A stretch of DNA of 64,000 nt from Halapricum hydrolyticum (GCA_025517565.1 JAOPKD010000005.1:1-64000), one strand, 5' to 3'. Counted from the first letter of the stretch, positions 18,704-27,920 are shown. The notes: a model not told the origin generated them from the letters alone. A program made the numbers and translations.

Positions 18704-20836
18704 GTGCACCATCCTGGCCCCCCACGATTCGTCACCGTCGGCACCGACGTCGAACTCGCGCCGCGCCGTCCGGATCCCGGGGCGAACTTCTCGTGGACGC
18801 TTCGCGACCGACCGACCGACAGCGACGCGTCCGTCGGGGATGATCCAGTCGAACATCTCGTTCCGGACGAGCCGGGGGTCTATCAGCTCGAACTCGACGC
18901 GCCCGACGGGCGACACGACCTGACCGTCAGAGCCTCCGAGGACGTCACCCAGCCGTTCCGAGTGGAGTGCGACGCTGACGAGCTGCCCGAACACGATCCG
19001 GAAGACGTCTGGGTCACCACGACGTTCAACGACTTCGTCGTCGGGGAGCTACAGCCCGAGCTGGTCGAGGAGACCTACGTCTTCGAGGACTCGGTTCCTC
19101 CAGGCCGGTACAACTACGCGATCACCGTCGGCGACGACTTCATGGGAGGTGACTGGGGGAGCACGACTGTCGACGGCCCCGAACGGCCGCGAGTTCGGCT
19201 GGACGCCCGGATCGAGTCTGGACCCGACGGCGAGGAGGTCGTGATCGAGGCCGACGCGATGCCCGGCCCGCACAGCGACACCGATCCAGAGGACCTGTCC
19301 GTCGAGTTCTACGTCGACGACAGGGACCGGGAGGCGCTACGCGCACCGGGCGAGGATCAATTCGAAGTGGCCGGTCACGAGGCTCGCTGTCCGCTGGCGG
19401 CGATCGACGAGCGGCTCCGAGTTCACGCGGTCGCGGTCGGCCAGCGGCCCGGCGTCAGCGACACCGTCCGGATCGAGGCGGACGGGACCGTCGAGCGGCC
19501 AAACGAGCCCCCGGAGTGGCTGGAGGGCGCGACGATGTACGAGATTTTCGTGCGGTCGTTCGTCGGCGATAGCGGCGTCACGTTCGAGCGTCTCGAAGAG
19601 CGGGTTCCCTACCTGGAGTGGCTGGGGATCGACATGCTCTGGCTGACGCCGGTCCTCGAATCCCGGAGCGCGGCGATGGGCGACGACGCCGAGCACGGCC
19701 CCCACGGGTACGACATCGTCGACTACTTCGACGTCGCACCGGATCTCGGAACCCGGGAAGACTTCGAGTCGTTCGTCGCGGCCTGCCACGACGCCGGCAT
19801 CCACGTCCTGTTCGACCTCGTAGTCAACCATACCGCTCGCGAACACCCGGCCTTCCAGCAGAGCGCCCGCGGCGTCTCCGAGTACGCCGGGTGGTACACC
19901 TGGCAGGACACCGAAGAGGTGTTCGTCTCCGAACGGATCCGCGAGGAATCGACCGGCGAGGTCGAGCAGGTCTACGATCACTACTTCGACTGGTGGACGC
20001 TGCCGAACCTGAACTACGATTCGCTCGCGGTCCGGGAACACGTCCTCGACGTCGTCGACGAGTGGGCCGAGGTGGTCGACGGGTTCCGGTGTGACGTCGC
20101 CTGGGGCGTCCCCCACGGCTTCTGGAAGGAAGTCCGCAAGCGCGTCAGAGACGAACACAGCGCCTTCGACGGCGACTTCCTGTTGCTTGACGAGACGGTC
20201 CCACGCGATCCACATGGCGGCGAATTGGAGTTCGACATGCACTACGACACCGGTCACTACTACGGCCTCCGGGAGATCGGCCGCGGCGAGCGACCGGCCG
20301 ACGACCTGCTCGACGTCGCCGAAAGCCCCGCCGTCGACGGGATCCGCGAGGACTACGTCCCGATGCGCTACGTCGACAACCACGACGAGGACCGCTATCT
20401 CGAGGAGTGTGGTCGAGACGCGCTCCTCACGGCCGTGACGGCGACGTTCACGCTACCCGGCGTCCCGATGGTCTACTACGGACAGGAAACCGGCCTGACG
20501 GAGACGCGAGCGGACATGAACTGGGTGAGCGGCGATCGCGAACTGGCCCGATACGTCCGGGCGCTGATCGAGACCAGGGAGTCGACGCCGGCGCTGATCG
20601 ACGGCGACGTCGAGCCGGTCGAGTGTACGGTCCTCGACGGCGATCCCGACCGGGTGACGGCCTTCGGCCGGGACGGTGACGAGCGGTTGCTGGTCGTTCT
20701 GCACTTCGGTGACGGGACCGCCGAAGTCGAACTCCCTGAAGCGGTCGCGGAGACGGACGTCGTCACTGGCGAGCCAGTGGCCACCGAAGACAGCGTCGCC
20801 ACAGTCGAAAACGCAGCCGTGCTCCGGGCGCGGTGA
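18704..20836 (+). CDS. intracellular alpha-amylase family GH13 enzyme
   Basis: 710 residues with no signal peptide, so cytosolic. Residues 1-270 are beta-sandwich modules. The (beta/alpha)8 barrel runs from about 280 to 640 with the four GH13 regions: DLVVNHT; GFRCDVAWG (nucleophile Asp); LLLDETV (acid/base Glu); and YVDNHDE (stabilising Asp). A short beta C-domain follows. It resembles maltogenic, neopullulanase-like enzymes acting on glycogen-type or cyclic glucans; exact specificity is uncertain. The GTG at 18704 is chosen because the frame then begins MHHPGPPRF, as I recall for homologues. Confidence 0.8.
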   Translation: MHHPGPPRFVTVGTDVELAPRRPDPGANFSWTLRDRPTDSDASVGDDPVEHLVPDEPGVYQLELDAPDGRHDLTVRASEDVTQPFRVECDADELPEHDPEDVWVTTTFNDFVVGELQPELVEETYVFEDSVPPGRYNYAITVGDDFMGGDWGSTTVDGPERPRVRLDARIESGPDGEEVVIEADAMPGPHSDTDPEDLSVEFYVDDRDREALRAPGEDQFEVAGHEARCPLAAIDERLRVHAVAVGQRPGVSDTVRIEADGTVERPNEPPEWLEGATMYEIFVRSFVGDSGVTFERLEERVPYLEWLGIDMLWLTPVLESRSAAMGDDAEHGPHGYDIVDYFDVAPDLGTREDFESFVAACHDAGIHVLFDLVVNHTAREHPAFQQSARGVSEYAGWYTWQDTEEVFVSERIREESTGEVEQVYDHYFDWWTLPNLNYDSLAVREHVLDVVDEWAEVVDGFRCDVAWGVPHGFWKEVRKRVRDEHSAFDGDFLLLDETVPRDPHGGELEFDMHYDTGHYYGLREIGRGERPADDLLDVAESPAVDGIREDYVPMRYVDNHDEDRYLEECGRDALLTAVTATFTLPGVPMVYYGQETGLTETRADMNWVSGDRELARYVRALIETRESTPALIDGDVEPVECTVLDGDPDRVTAFGRDGDERLLVVLHFGDGTAEVELPEAVAETDVVTGEPVATEDSVATVENAAVLRAR

Positions 20837-20911
20837 TCGACGGACAGAACAGGGCGAGTGTCCCGGGGACAAGCCCCGAGGTACCTCACGGGCGCGTGTT
20901 CGGGCTCGACC

Positions 20912-21889
20912 TCACTCTTCCAGCGCCAGCGACGCCAGCAGTGCTTCGAGTTGGATGCGCTCGTTCGCCCCTTCGGTGATCCGGTAGTCGGCCTCGCCGA
21001 CGCGATCGAGGATGCGCACGGCGGCCTCGTCGCCGACGTCGAACTCCCAGACCGAGCGATGGATCTGATCGAGGACGTCCCCGCCGGCGATTCCCTGGTC
21101 GGTCAACAGTCGATCGAGTTCCGAGCGCGCGGCAGTGAAGTCGCCGTCCAGAGCCTGCTCGACCATCGCGGTGATCTCCTCGGGGCGAGCCGTCGAGGTG
21201 ATCTCGAAGACTGCGTCCTCGTCGACGACGTTCCCGGTCACGGAAGCGGCCTGGAGACCGTTGATCGCCTTTCGCATATCCCCGCCGGCGACGTAGACGA
21301 GCGCGTCGACGCCGTCGTCGGTGACCTCGATGCCTTCGGCCTCGGCGATCCGGTGGATCTGCTCCTCGATCGCCTCGTCGGAAAGCGGCGAGAACCGAAA
21401 GACGGCACAGCGAGACTGGATCGGGTCGATGATCTGACTGGAGTAGTTACACGAGAGGATGAACCGAACGTTGTTCGAGAACTGCTCCATCGTCCGACGG
21501 AGTGCTGACTGGGCCTCGGAAGTGAGTGCGTCGGCCTCATCAAGGAATATAATTCGATACTCGTAGCCGCCGAAAGAAGTGCGCGCGAAGGACTTGACAC
21601 GGTCGCGGACGACATCGATCCCGCGCTGGTCGGAAGCGTTCAGCTCCAGGAAATTGTCCTGCCAGTCCTCGCCGTACAGTTCCCGGGCGATAGCCATGGC
21701 GGACGTGGTTTTTCCTGTCCCTGCAGGTCCTGAAAATAACATGTGACTCAGGTCGTTGCGGTCGACGTAGCTCTGCAGGCGTTCGATGATGCCCTCGTGG
21801 CCGGCAACCTCCGAAAGAGTCTGGGGTCGGTACTTCTCGATCCAGACCTCTTCGCGACCCGCCCGCGACTCAGACTCGGCCTCGCTCAT
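20912..21889 (-). CDS. rfcS: replication factor C small subunit
   Basis: A 325-residue AAA+ clamp-loader subunit that loads PCNA. Walker A is [11 protein letters not shown], Walker [11 protein letters not shown], and the SRC arginine finger QSRCAVFRF; the C-terminal collar is all-helical. The ATG at 21889 ([11 protein letters not shown]) is preferred, as upstream in-frame residues are not family-like. No intein is present, although haloarchaeal RFC genes sometimes carry one. It is divergent from samp2 (77 nt apart). Confidence 0.95.
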   Translation of the reverse strand: MSEAESESRAGREEVWIEKYRPQTLSEVAGHEGIIERLQSYVDRNDLSHMLFSGPAGTGKTTSAMAIARELYGEDWQDNFLELNASDQRGIDVVRDRVKSFARTSFGGYEYRIIFLDEADALTSEAQSALRRTMEQFSNNVRFILSCNYSSQIIDPIQSRCAVFRFSPLSDEAIEEQIHRIAEAEGIEVTDDGVDALVYVAGGDMRKAINGLQAASVTGNVVDEDAVFEITSTARPEEITAMVEQALDGDFTAARSELDRLLTDQGIAGGDVLDQIHRSVWEFDVGDEAAVRILDRVGEADYRITEGANERIQLEALLASLALEE

Positions 21890-21966
21890 GGTTGTGGTGT
21901 GGCCCCGCCCGCTGATAAACTTCCCGAGAACGCTATCCTGATGTGCGCCCACGCGAACCTACAGGC

Positions 21967-22167
21967 ATGCGCGTCACCGTCGACGTCGTCGGCGAGGGAA
22001 CCCACGAGGTCGAAGTCGGCGAGGGTGGGACCTACGCGGACCTGCTGGAGCCGCTGGAGTACAGTCGACACGAGGTCTCGATCGTCGTCGACGGCCAGCC
22101 CGTCCCGGAGGACCAGCCCGTCGAAGTCGATCGCGTCCGGGTTCTCAGGCTCGTCCAGGGCGGCTAG
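21967..22167 (+). CDS. samp2: ubiquitin-like small archaeal modifier protein SAMP2
   Basis: 66 residues with a beta-grasp fold ending in the required di-glycine (RLVQGG). The core (GTYADLLEPL, HEVSIVVDGQPVPEDQPVEVDRVRVLRL) closely follows Haloferax volcanii SAMP2. There SAMP2 is adenylated by the E1 enzyme UbaA, conjugated to protein lysines, and also acts as a sulfur carrier for tRNA thiolation. The ATG at 21967 gives the standard start MRVTV. It is followed after 2 nt by an acetyltransferase gene, probably in one transcript. Confidence 0.93.
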   Translation: MRVTVDVVGEGTHEVEVGEGGTYADLLEPLEYSRHEVSIVVDGQPVPEDQPVEVDRVRVLRLVQGG

Positions 22168-22169
22168 TC

Positions 22170-22550
22170 ATGGTTCACGTGCGAACGGCGAAACCGGAAG
22201 AAATCGACGCCCTCCTCGCGATTCTCGACGCCGCGATCCTCGAAACCGATCGTGACGCGGTTCGACAGAGCGGCAGCGACGGGCGGACGCTCGTCGCCGT
22301 CGAGGACGGGCGAGTGCTGGGTGCTGCCGTCACGCTCCCGGCCGAGCGTGGCGTGCGTCTCGACGCGATCGCCGTGCGCAAGCGTCGACAGGGCCAGGGA
22401 ATCGGGACGGCGCTGGTCGAGCGACTCATCGACCGTCACGGGCGCGTCGTCGCCGAGTTCGACGAACGCGTGCGGCCGTTCTACGAGTCGCTGGGATTCG
22501 AGATCCGCGAGCGAGAATCAGGACGGTATCACGGTGTTCGAACGGTCTAG
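22170..22550 (+). CDS. GNAT family N-acetyltransferase
   Basis: A 126-residue compact GNAT. Motif A is LDAIAVRKRRQGQGIGTALVERLI (R-x-x-G-x-G) and motif B VRPFYESLGFEIRER. The start lies 2 nt after the samp2 stop, so the two are almost certainly co-transcribed. A link between acetylation and SAMPylation of lysines is possible but not shown. The 3' end overlaps the convergent phosphohexomutase gene by 4 nt. Confidence 0.85.
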   Translation: MVHVRTAKPEEIDALLAILDAAILETDRDAVRQSGSDGRTLVAVEDGRVLGAAVTLPAERGVRLDAIAVRKRRQGQGIGTALVERLIDRHGRVVAEFDERVRPFYESLGFEIRERESGRYHGVRTV

Positions 22551-23920
22551 ACGAGCGGTTCGACAAGATCCCGGCCGGCGTCGAGCAGTTCCTCGACGCG
22601 TTCGGGGCTATCGGCTTCAGCGTAGACCCGTAGCTTCGGCTCGGTACCGCTGGGGCGGACCAGAACCCAGGTGTCGTCTTCGAAGGTGATCTTGAAGCCG
22701 TCGACGGTGTTGACCGACGCGACCGTCGCACCCGCGAGTTCGTCGGGCAGCGCACCGTCGAGTTCTTCCAGGACGCCCTCCTTTCGCGCGTCGGGACAGG
22801 CGACGCTGATACGGTCCTGGAAGACGTGACCGTGTTCGTCGTGGATCGCGGCGACGCGGTCGTCGATCGGCTGCTCGGCCTCGGCGGCGGCCGCGAGCAG
22901 CGCGATCAGCACGCCGTCCTTGTTGCGGAGGTGGCTCGTGATGCCGAACCCGCCCGACTCCTCGCCGCCCATGAGGGCGTCGTGGTCTTTCATCGCCTGG
23001 GCGACCCACTTGAACCCGACCGCGGTCTCGACGATTTCCTCGCCGTGCGCGCGGGCGACCTTGTCGACGATGCTCGACGTCGAGACCGTCCGGACGGCAG
23101 ACCCGGATTCGTCTTCGAGGAGGAATTCGTAGAGGACGGCGTACTGGAGGCTCGGGTCCAGGAACCCTTCATCGGGGGTGACGACGCTGATCCGGTCGGC
23201 ATCGCCGTCGTTGGCGATCCCCAGGTCGGCCTCGCCGTCGGTGACCGTCTCGATGAGGTCGTGCAGGCGATCGGCCTCAGGCTCCGGGGACGTGCCGCCG
23301 AACTCCGGATCGCGCTCACACCGGAGTTCGATCACGTCCGCGCCGGCCCGCTCCAGCAGGTCGCCGGTCACGTCGCGGCCGCTGCCGTGCATGGCGTCGT
23401 AGGCGACGGTCAGCCCCGAGAGGTCGGCGTCGACGAACTCCAGGGCGTGCGCGAGGTACGGCTCGACGAAGTCGACCTCAGTAACGTCGCCGTATTCGGA
23501 CTCCGGGACCGGATCGGGTGCGGCAAGCAGGTCCTCGAGTTGATCGGTCACCTCGGGCAGTGCCGGCGCGCCCTCGTCGGGGATGAACTTCACGCCGTTG
23601 TAATTCGGCGGATTGTGACTGGCCGTGATCATCAGCGCGCCCGCCAGCTCCCGGTCGCGGACGGTCCAGCCGACCACGGGCGTCGGGCAGTCGCGCTCGC
23701 TCAGCAGGACCTCGATCCCGTTGCCGGCCAGCGTCCGGGCGAGTTCCTCGGCGAAGCCCCGAGAACTGTCCCTGGCGTCGTAACCGACCGCGACAGGGCC
23801 GTCTTCGAGATATGTCGCGACCGCCTGGCCGACCATTCGCACGCGCGGTTCCGTGAACACGTCCAGCGTCGCTCGCCAGCCGTCGGTGCCAAACTCGATG
23901 GCGTCAGCGTCAGTTCCCAT
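22547..23920 (-). CDS. phosphohexomutase (phosphoglucomutase / phosphomannomutase / phosphoglucosamine mutase family)
   Basis: A 457-residue alpha-D-phosphohexomutase with all four domains. The phospho-serine loop is TASHNPPNYNGVKF, the Mg-binding loop NDGDADRISVV, the sugar-specificity loop GGEESGGFG, and the phosphate-binding loop VRPSGTEPKLRVY. The family makes hexose-1-phosphates for surface glycans and glycogen. Haloarchaea carry several paralogues and motifs do not settle the sugar. The ATG at 23920 gives MGTDADAIEFGTDGWR. Confidence 0.88.
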   Translation of the reverse strand: MGTDADAIEFGTDGWRATLDVFTEPRVRMVGQAVATYLEDGPVAVGYDARDSSRGFAEELARTLAGNGIEVLLSERDCPTPVVGWTVRDRELAGALMITASHNPPNYNGVKFIPDEGAPALPEVTDQLEDLLAAPDPVPESEYGDVTEVDFVEPYLAHALEFVDADLSGLTVAYDAMHGSGRDVTGDLLERAGADVIELRCERDPEFGGTSPEPEADRLHDLIETVTDGEADLGIANDGDADRISVVTPDEGFLDPSLQYAVLYEFLLEDESGSAVRTVSTSSIVDKVARAHGEEIVETAVGFKWVAQAMKDHDALMGGEESGGFGITSHLRNKDGVLIALLAAAAEAEQPIDDRVAAIHDEHGHVFQDRISVACPDARKEGVLEELDGALPDELAGATVASVNTVDGFKITFEDDTWVLVRPSGTEPKLRVYAEADSPERVEELLDAGRDLVEPLV

Positions 23921-23965
23921 ACCTCCGGATGTGCTCCCCGCGAGCAAAAAGATGCCTCATCGCGG

Positions 23966-24035
23966 GTCGCTCACGGATCGTTCGTCGTCCGAGTCGCTCA
24001 CGGATCGTTCGTCGTCCGAGTCGCTCACGGATCGT
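23966..24035. repeat. 27-bp tandem repeat at the 3' end of the winged-helix gene
   Basis: Two exact 27-bp copies (23966-23992 and 23993-24019; GTCGCTCACGGATCGTTCGT then CGTCCGA) plus a 16-bp third copy at 24020-24035. The third copy contains the last codons and TGA stop of the winged-helix regulator (minus strand TACGATCCGTGA). The array thus duplicates the gene's own 3' end into the space before the phosphohexomutase start. Confidence 0.9.
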
Positions 24036-24639
24036 AGGTGACGACCGACGCGGCGTCCCGGGCGAACGATTCCGCGTCGGCGTCGAACGAATCGGCGTAC
24101 CGGACGAGCAACAGCAGTACCGTCTCCGGGTTCACGATCCGGTAACCGTCGGTTCGGTCGAGCAGTCCGACCGTCTGGAGTTCGCTCGCGTACTTGCTGA
24201 CCGTCGACCGGGAGACGCCGACCGCCTCGGCGAGATCGCTCCCGGTCGCCTCGGGTTCTTCGAGCAGCGCAACCAGCATGCCACGGACGGTGTCCCGACG
24301 GAGATACGACAGTGCCGTCTTCTCGAAGTCGTCGAACCGGCCCGCGGGGAAGAACCGACGGTAGTCGCCGTCCTCGTGACTTTCGATCGTGTCGGTTTCG
24401 AGCAGTTGCCGGAGATGGTGCTGGGTCTCGCCGGTCCCCAGGTGCAGGTCGTCGCGGATCTTCGAGAAGTGCGCGCCGGGCGTCGCTTCGAGATAGCCCA
24501 CGATGGCGTCACGAGCGTCAGAATCGCCAGCCGTGGCTTCGGCCCCACCCGCAAAGCGAGCGATCGACCCGGCGGTCCCGAGCGCTGCGAACCGCCGAAG
24601 CGTCGCCCGCTTGCTCTCGTCGACCCCCTCGTCGCTCAT
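24025..24639 (-). CDS. winged-helix transcriptional regulator with two HTH units
   Basis: 204 residues. Residues about 45-95 form one winged helix (GYLEATPGAHFSKIRDDLHLGTGETQHHLRQL) and 115-170 a second (LLEEPEATGSDLAEAVGVSRSTVSKYASELQTVGLL), a common haloarchaeal arrangement. The first 40 residues (ATLRRFAALGTAGSIARFAGGAEA) look oddly like a Tat signal, although a DNA-binding protein should stay inside. The ATG at 24639 is the start that leaves both domains intact. Target unknown; neighbours are a phosphohexomutase and an acetyltransferase. Confidence 0.75.
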   Translation of the reverse strand: MSDEGVDESKRATLRRFAALGTAGSIARFAGGAEATAGDSDARDAIVGYLEATPGAHFSKIRDDLHLGTGETQHHLRQLLETDTIESHEDGDYRRFFPAGRFDDFEKTALSYLRRDTVRGMLVALLEEPEATGSDLAEAVGVSRSTVSKYASELQTVGLLDRTDGYRIVNPETVLLLLVRYADSFDADAESFARDAASVVTYDP

Positions 24640-24728
24640 CGTACACCGGTAGGCGATCCACGAGTAAAATAACTTCCCCTGCGTGCCGCCGTCTCTGTGG
24701 CGCCTGCGAGTGCCAAGCCCGGGCGTGC

Positions 24729-25304
24729 CTAGCTCGTATCGTACTTGTAGGTGGCCTCGTCGGGATCGATTCCGAAGTCTTCCGGCGACTCGGTCGGCTC
24801 GTCGTCCTCCTCGGCGTCGGCCGCCTTGAACGCCTCGCGGCGACCAGGCGGGACCCGGAAGTCGTCGACGCGCAGGTGCGTCGGGACGGCGTCGGGCTGG
24901 ATCTTTTCGCGCTTCTCGGCCAGCCGATCGCGTAACTTCTCGGGAAGGGCGTCCGCGTCGGTCGCCTCGAAGCCGAATTGCGCCAGATACTCGGGCTGGT
25001 CGGTCAGCGAGTAGACGATCTCGAAGCCCTCGTCGCTCGCTTTCTGCACCAGACGTTCGATGACGTGCGCGCCGACGCCCTGGCCACGCCACGCTTCGAG
25101 GACGCCGATGCTCGTGAGTTCACACACGGACTCGTCGTCTGTCTTGTGAATCCGGATCCGACCGAACCCGGCCTTCTCGTTGGTCTCCTCGTCGATGGCG
25201 ATGACGTAATCGCGCGACCGGAAGGCCGTCTCGTCCAGGCCCATCTCTTCGATCCGATCGAGCAACCAGACCTCCTCGCGGTTTTTCGCGTCCCGGACGT
25301 ACAT
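24729..25304 (-). CDS. GNAT family N-acetyltransferase with acidic tail
   Basis: 191 residues. Residues 1-140 form the GNAT domain (LTSIGVLEAWRGQGVGAHVIERLV, motif A R-x-x-G-x-G; then PEYLAQFGFE). Residues 150-191 are a charged tail ending ATYKYDTS. The ATG at 25304 gives MYVRDAKNREEVW, a start I recall for this haloarchaeal group. Substrate unknown. It is divergent from the metal-hydrolase gene. Confidence 0.8.
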   Translation of the reverse strand: MYVRDAKNREEVWLLDRIEEMGLDETAFRSRDYVIAIDEETNEKAGFGRIRIHKTDDESVCELTSIGVLEAWRGQGVGAHVIERLVQKASDEGFEIVYSLTDQPEYLAQFGFEATDADALPEKLRDRLAEKREKIQPDAVPTHLRVDDFRVPPGRREAFKAADAEEDDEPTESPEDFGIDPDEATYKYDTS

Positions 25305-25438
25305 ACATCTCTCTACGCTACCGGCCGTCAAAAAGGGTGGCATATCCGCGATATCGTCTGCCAGAGATGGGATCGGCGCCGTGACGGTCCGGATTGCTGT
25401 ACGCCCTGCGAACACACTCGGTAGCACATTTCAGCCCG

Positions 25439-25475
25439 CGAGAAACTTATACCGTTCGTCCTCGTACTGGTACCG
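25439..25475 (+). promoter_or_regulatory. BRE/TATA promoter for leaderless transcript
   Basis: CGAGAAACTTATA (25439-25451) matches a purine-rich BRE followed by a TATA element, centred about 26 nt before the GTG at 25475. This spacing puts transcription start at or next to the codon, supporting a leaderless mRNA and the GTG start choice. Confidence 0.6.
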
Positions 25476-26572
25476 TGTTCATCGGACACGCGCTGCTGGC
25501 GTTTGCCCTCGCGACGCTGTTCGCGGACTGGCGAGGCTGGCCAGCCCGTCGCGCGCTCGCGCTCGGTCTCGTCGCAGGCTCGTTCGCTGCGATCCCCGAC
25601 GTCGACATGATCTATACCGCGGTGGCGCTCGACGTGGGCCGGCTGAACGCCGGGACGCTGACCCAACCCAGCGTGTTCTGGGACGCCAGCCGTGCGGTCC
25701 ATCGCTCGATCACTCACTCGCTGCTCATCGCGCTCGCAGCCGGCCCGGCCTTCGGCGCGTGGGCCGCCGGGACGAGCACGTCTCGCCGGTGGCTTGCCGT
25801 CCGCGGTATCGCAAGCGTGTTCCTCGCGTCGCTCGTCTGGGCGGCGTGGCTCTACAGCGGCCTTTCCGGTGCGGTCGTCATCGGTACGTTCGTCGTTGCG
25901 GGCCTTGTCCTCGCGAGACTGGCCCGCACCCGAACCGGGCTGTCCGGATCGACGGTCGCACTCGTCGCGACCGCTGGCCTGCTGTCTCACCCGTGGGGAG
26001 ATCTGGTAACCGGCGATCCGCCACGACTGCTGTATCCGCTCGACGTGCAGGTCGTCGAGCAGACCGTGTTGTTGCATGCCGACCCGACGATCCACCTGCT
26101 GGGAGCGTTCGCACTCGAGCTGTCTGTCATCTGGCTCGCAGCCGTCGCCGTCGCTCGCGTCGCCGACCGATCACCGACGGTGTTGCTCGACCCGCGCGCC
26201 GCGATCGGCGTCGTCTACGGCGTCGCAGCGATCGTGCTCGTGCCCCCGACGCTGGACGTGTCGTATCACTTCGTGTTCACGATCCTGGGCGTCGGCGCGG
26301 CTACCGGGGTTCTGGCGGCGTTCCCGGGCTCCGTGTCTGCACTGGCACAGCGGCTCCGCCGAGGTCGGTGGGGTTCGATCACCGGCTGGAACCCCGCTCG
26401 GTATTTCCGACTCTCGTGGATGGATCCACCGCGACTCTACGCTCCATCGGTGGATCTCGATCGACTTCTCGATCGGTACCCGTCACCGTTCGAGGCGATC
26501 TTCGCCGCCCTCGGCGCGGTCACCATCGCCCTGTGGAGCTACGGGGTCGTCTACGTGCTCTTCGTCGCGTGA
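25475..26572 (+). CDS. membrane-bound metal-dependent hydrolase (YdjM/DUF457 family)
   Basis: 365 residues. The His/Asp signature of the family is present: FIGHALLAF, PDVDMIYTA, HRSITHSLLIAL and LLSHPWGDLVTGD. It has about eight membrane helices and a cytosolic C-terminal tail. The family is predicted to bind metal at the membrane, but no reaction is known. The GTG at 25475 is supported by the leaderless promoter; earlier in-frame codons would precede the TATA box. Confidence 0.8.
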   Translation: MFIGHALLAFALATLFADWRGWPARRALALGLVAGSFAAIPDVDMIYTAVALDVGRLNAGTLTQPSVFWDASRAVHRSITHSLLIALAAGPAFGAWAAGTSTSRRWLAVRGIASVFLASLVWAAWLYSGLSGAVVIGTFVVAGLVLARLARTRTGLSGSTVALVATAGLLSHPWGDLVTGDPPRLLYPLDVQVVEQTVLLHADPTIHLLGAFALELSVIWLAAVAVARVADRSPTVLLDPRAAIGVVYGVAAIVLVPPTLDVSYHFVFTILGVGAATGVLAAFPGSVSALAQRLRRGRWGSITGWNPARYFRLSWMDPPRLYAPSVDLDRLLDRYPSPFEAIFAALGAVTIALWSYGVVYVLFVA

Positions 26573-26589
26573 TCGGACCGGCGTTCGCG

Positions 26590-26603
26590 AGGGATTTTAA
26601 GCC
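26590..26603 (+). promoter_or_regulatory. TATA element of the 26626 gene
   Basis: AGGGATTTTAAGCC has an ATTTTAA core at 26594-26600, centred 29 nt before the ATG at 26626, suggesting a leaderless or near-leaderless transcript that starts independently of the upstream hydrolase gene. Confidence 0.5.
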
Positions 26604-26625
26604 CAGCGGTCCACAGGGACTTCAC

Positions 26626-27246
26626 ATGGAAATCTCGGAGCTCGACGCACTGCTCCACGACAGTCGCAACAACGCCATCATCGGGTGGCTATTGATCGTG
26701 TTGCTAGGTGGCACCGCCGTCGGGATCGTCGTCGCCACCGGACCGCTGTGGTCGGTGTTCGCGCTCGGTGTCGTCGTGTTGGCGCTGATCCCGCCACTGG
26801 CGTTTCGGTCGCCGTACGTCATGCTGCCCTGGGAGGTACTGTTGATAGCTGCGCTCCCGATCGTCGGGCTCGCGACCGGGACCGATCGATTGTCCGGCCA
26901 GTTCTCGGTGTACTTCGCCATCGCGGCGGTCGCACTGGTAATCGCCGTCGAGTTGCAGTCGTTCACACCGATCCGGTTCCCGCCGTGGTTTGCCGTCGTG
27001 CTCGTCGTCGTCGCAACGCTTGCGTCGGCGGCGCTGTGGGGACTGCTACAGTGGGGATTCGACGTGTACCTCGGCACCAACTACATCACCACGAACGACG
27101 ATCTGATGTACGAGTGGCTCTACTCGGCCGTAGCGGGAATTCTCGGGGGCGTGACGTTCGCACTGTATTTCCGTCGACGTCGGAAGTCGGTCGAAGCCAT
27201 GCTAGAGGAAATCGACGACGTCCAGCTCGGGGGTGAGCGGTCGTGA
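26626..27246 (+). CDS. haloarchaeal integral membrane protein, unknown function
   Basis: 206 residues with five or six predicted helices (from residue 17 to about 170) and a basic-then-acidic cytosolic tail (FRRRRKSVEAMLEEIDD). I recognise no named family. Its TGA overlaps the GTG of the next membrane-protein gene (GTGA), so the two are translationally coupled and probably form a complex or share a pathway. Confidence 0.65.
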   Translation: MEISELDALLHDSRNNAIIGWLLIVLLGGTAVGIVVATGPLWSVFALGVVVLALIPPLAFRSPYVMLPWEVLLIAALPIVGLATGTDRLSGQFSVYFAIAAVALVIAVELQSFTPIRFPPWFAVVLVVVATLASAALWGLLQWGFDVYLGTNYITTNDDLMYEWLYSAVAGILGGVTFALYFRRRRKSVEAMLEEIDDVQLGGERS

Positions 27247-27902
27247 GTCGGCTCGGGTCCAGGATCCGTCTCTCCGAGCGCCGACAGGCGCAACTGACGC
27301 GGTTCATGGAGCTGTCGCTCGTCGGACTGTTCTTCATCGGGATCGAGCGCGGGAGCCCAGGCATCATGATCAATACCGGCGTGGCGCTGCTCGTGGCACG
27401 TATTCCGTCCATCCTCGAGCGCGACTACCAGCTCTCGTTGGACCCACGGATCGCGCTGTGGATCACGAGCGCCGCGTTCCTCCACGCGCTCGGAACAGTC
27501 GGCGTGCCGGGGCTGGGATGGAAGTTCTACTCGGCGATCCCCTGGTGGGACCACGTGACGCACGCGCTATCGGCGTCGGTCGTGGCCGCCGCCGGCTATG
27601 CGACGGTGCGGGCGATCGACGAGCACTCCGAAGACGTGTATCTGCCCTCGAAGTTCGTCGCCGTGATCATCCTGCTGTTCGTCCTCGCGTTCGGCGTCCT
27701 CTGGGAACTGTTGGAGTTTGCTCTCGGAATCGCGGCCGAACAGCTGGGCACCTCGACGGTGCTGACCCAGTACGGCGTCTACGACACGCTGTGGGACCTC
27801 GTCTACAACTCCATCGGTGGGGTCCTGGTTGCGCTGTGGGGCGGGATCTACCTCTCGGACCTCTCCGAGGCGATCGGCGAGCGGTTCTTCAGCGGGACCT
27901 GA
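27243..27902 (+). CDS. membrane protein resembling DUF2238/YjdF
   Basis: 219 residues with about six helices and a GTG start in overlap with the previous stop. The pattern WWDHVTHALSASVVAAAGYA … FGVLWELLEF … DTLWDLVYNSIGG matches the DUF2238/YjdF type (WDxxxH, WE, DTxxDxxxNxxG). These conserved polar residues inside helices hint at a metal or lipid-related active site, but function is unknown. It converges with the anthranilate-synthase genes. Confidence 0.7.
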   Translation: MSRLGSRIRLSERRQAQLTRFMELSLVGLFFIGIERGSPGIMINTGVALLVARIPSILERDYQLSLDPRIALWITSAAFLHALGTVGVPGLGWKFYSAIPWWDHVTHALSASVVAAAGYATVRAIDEHSEDVYLPSKFVAVIILLFVLAFGVLWELLEFALGIAAEQLGTSTVLTQYGVYDTLWDLVYNSIGGVLVALWGGIYLSDLSEAIGERFFSGT

Positions 27903-27920
27903 CCGCGAGAGGCAAAGCGA

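Noticed and set aside
20864..20878. CGGGG-ACAAG-CCCCG hairpin between the GH13 gene and rfcS as a terminator
   Set aside because: Only a 5-bp stem with no T-run; too weak to call in GC-rich DNA.
24640..25092. Upstream extension of the winged-helix gene to 25092
   Set aside because: The extra residues are Arg-rich and antisense or overlapping to the acetyltransferase gene; the ATG at 24639 gives a coherent protein.
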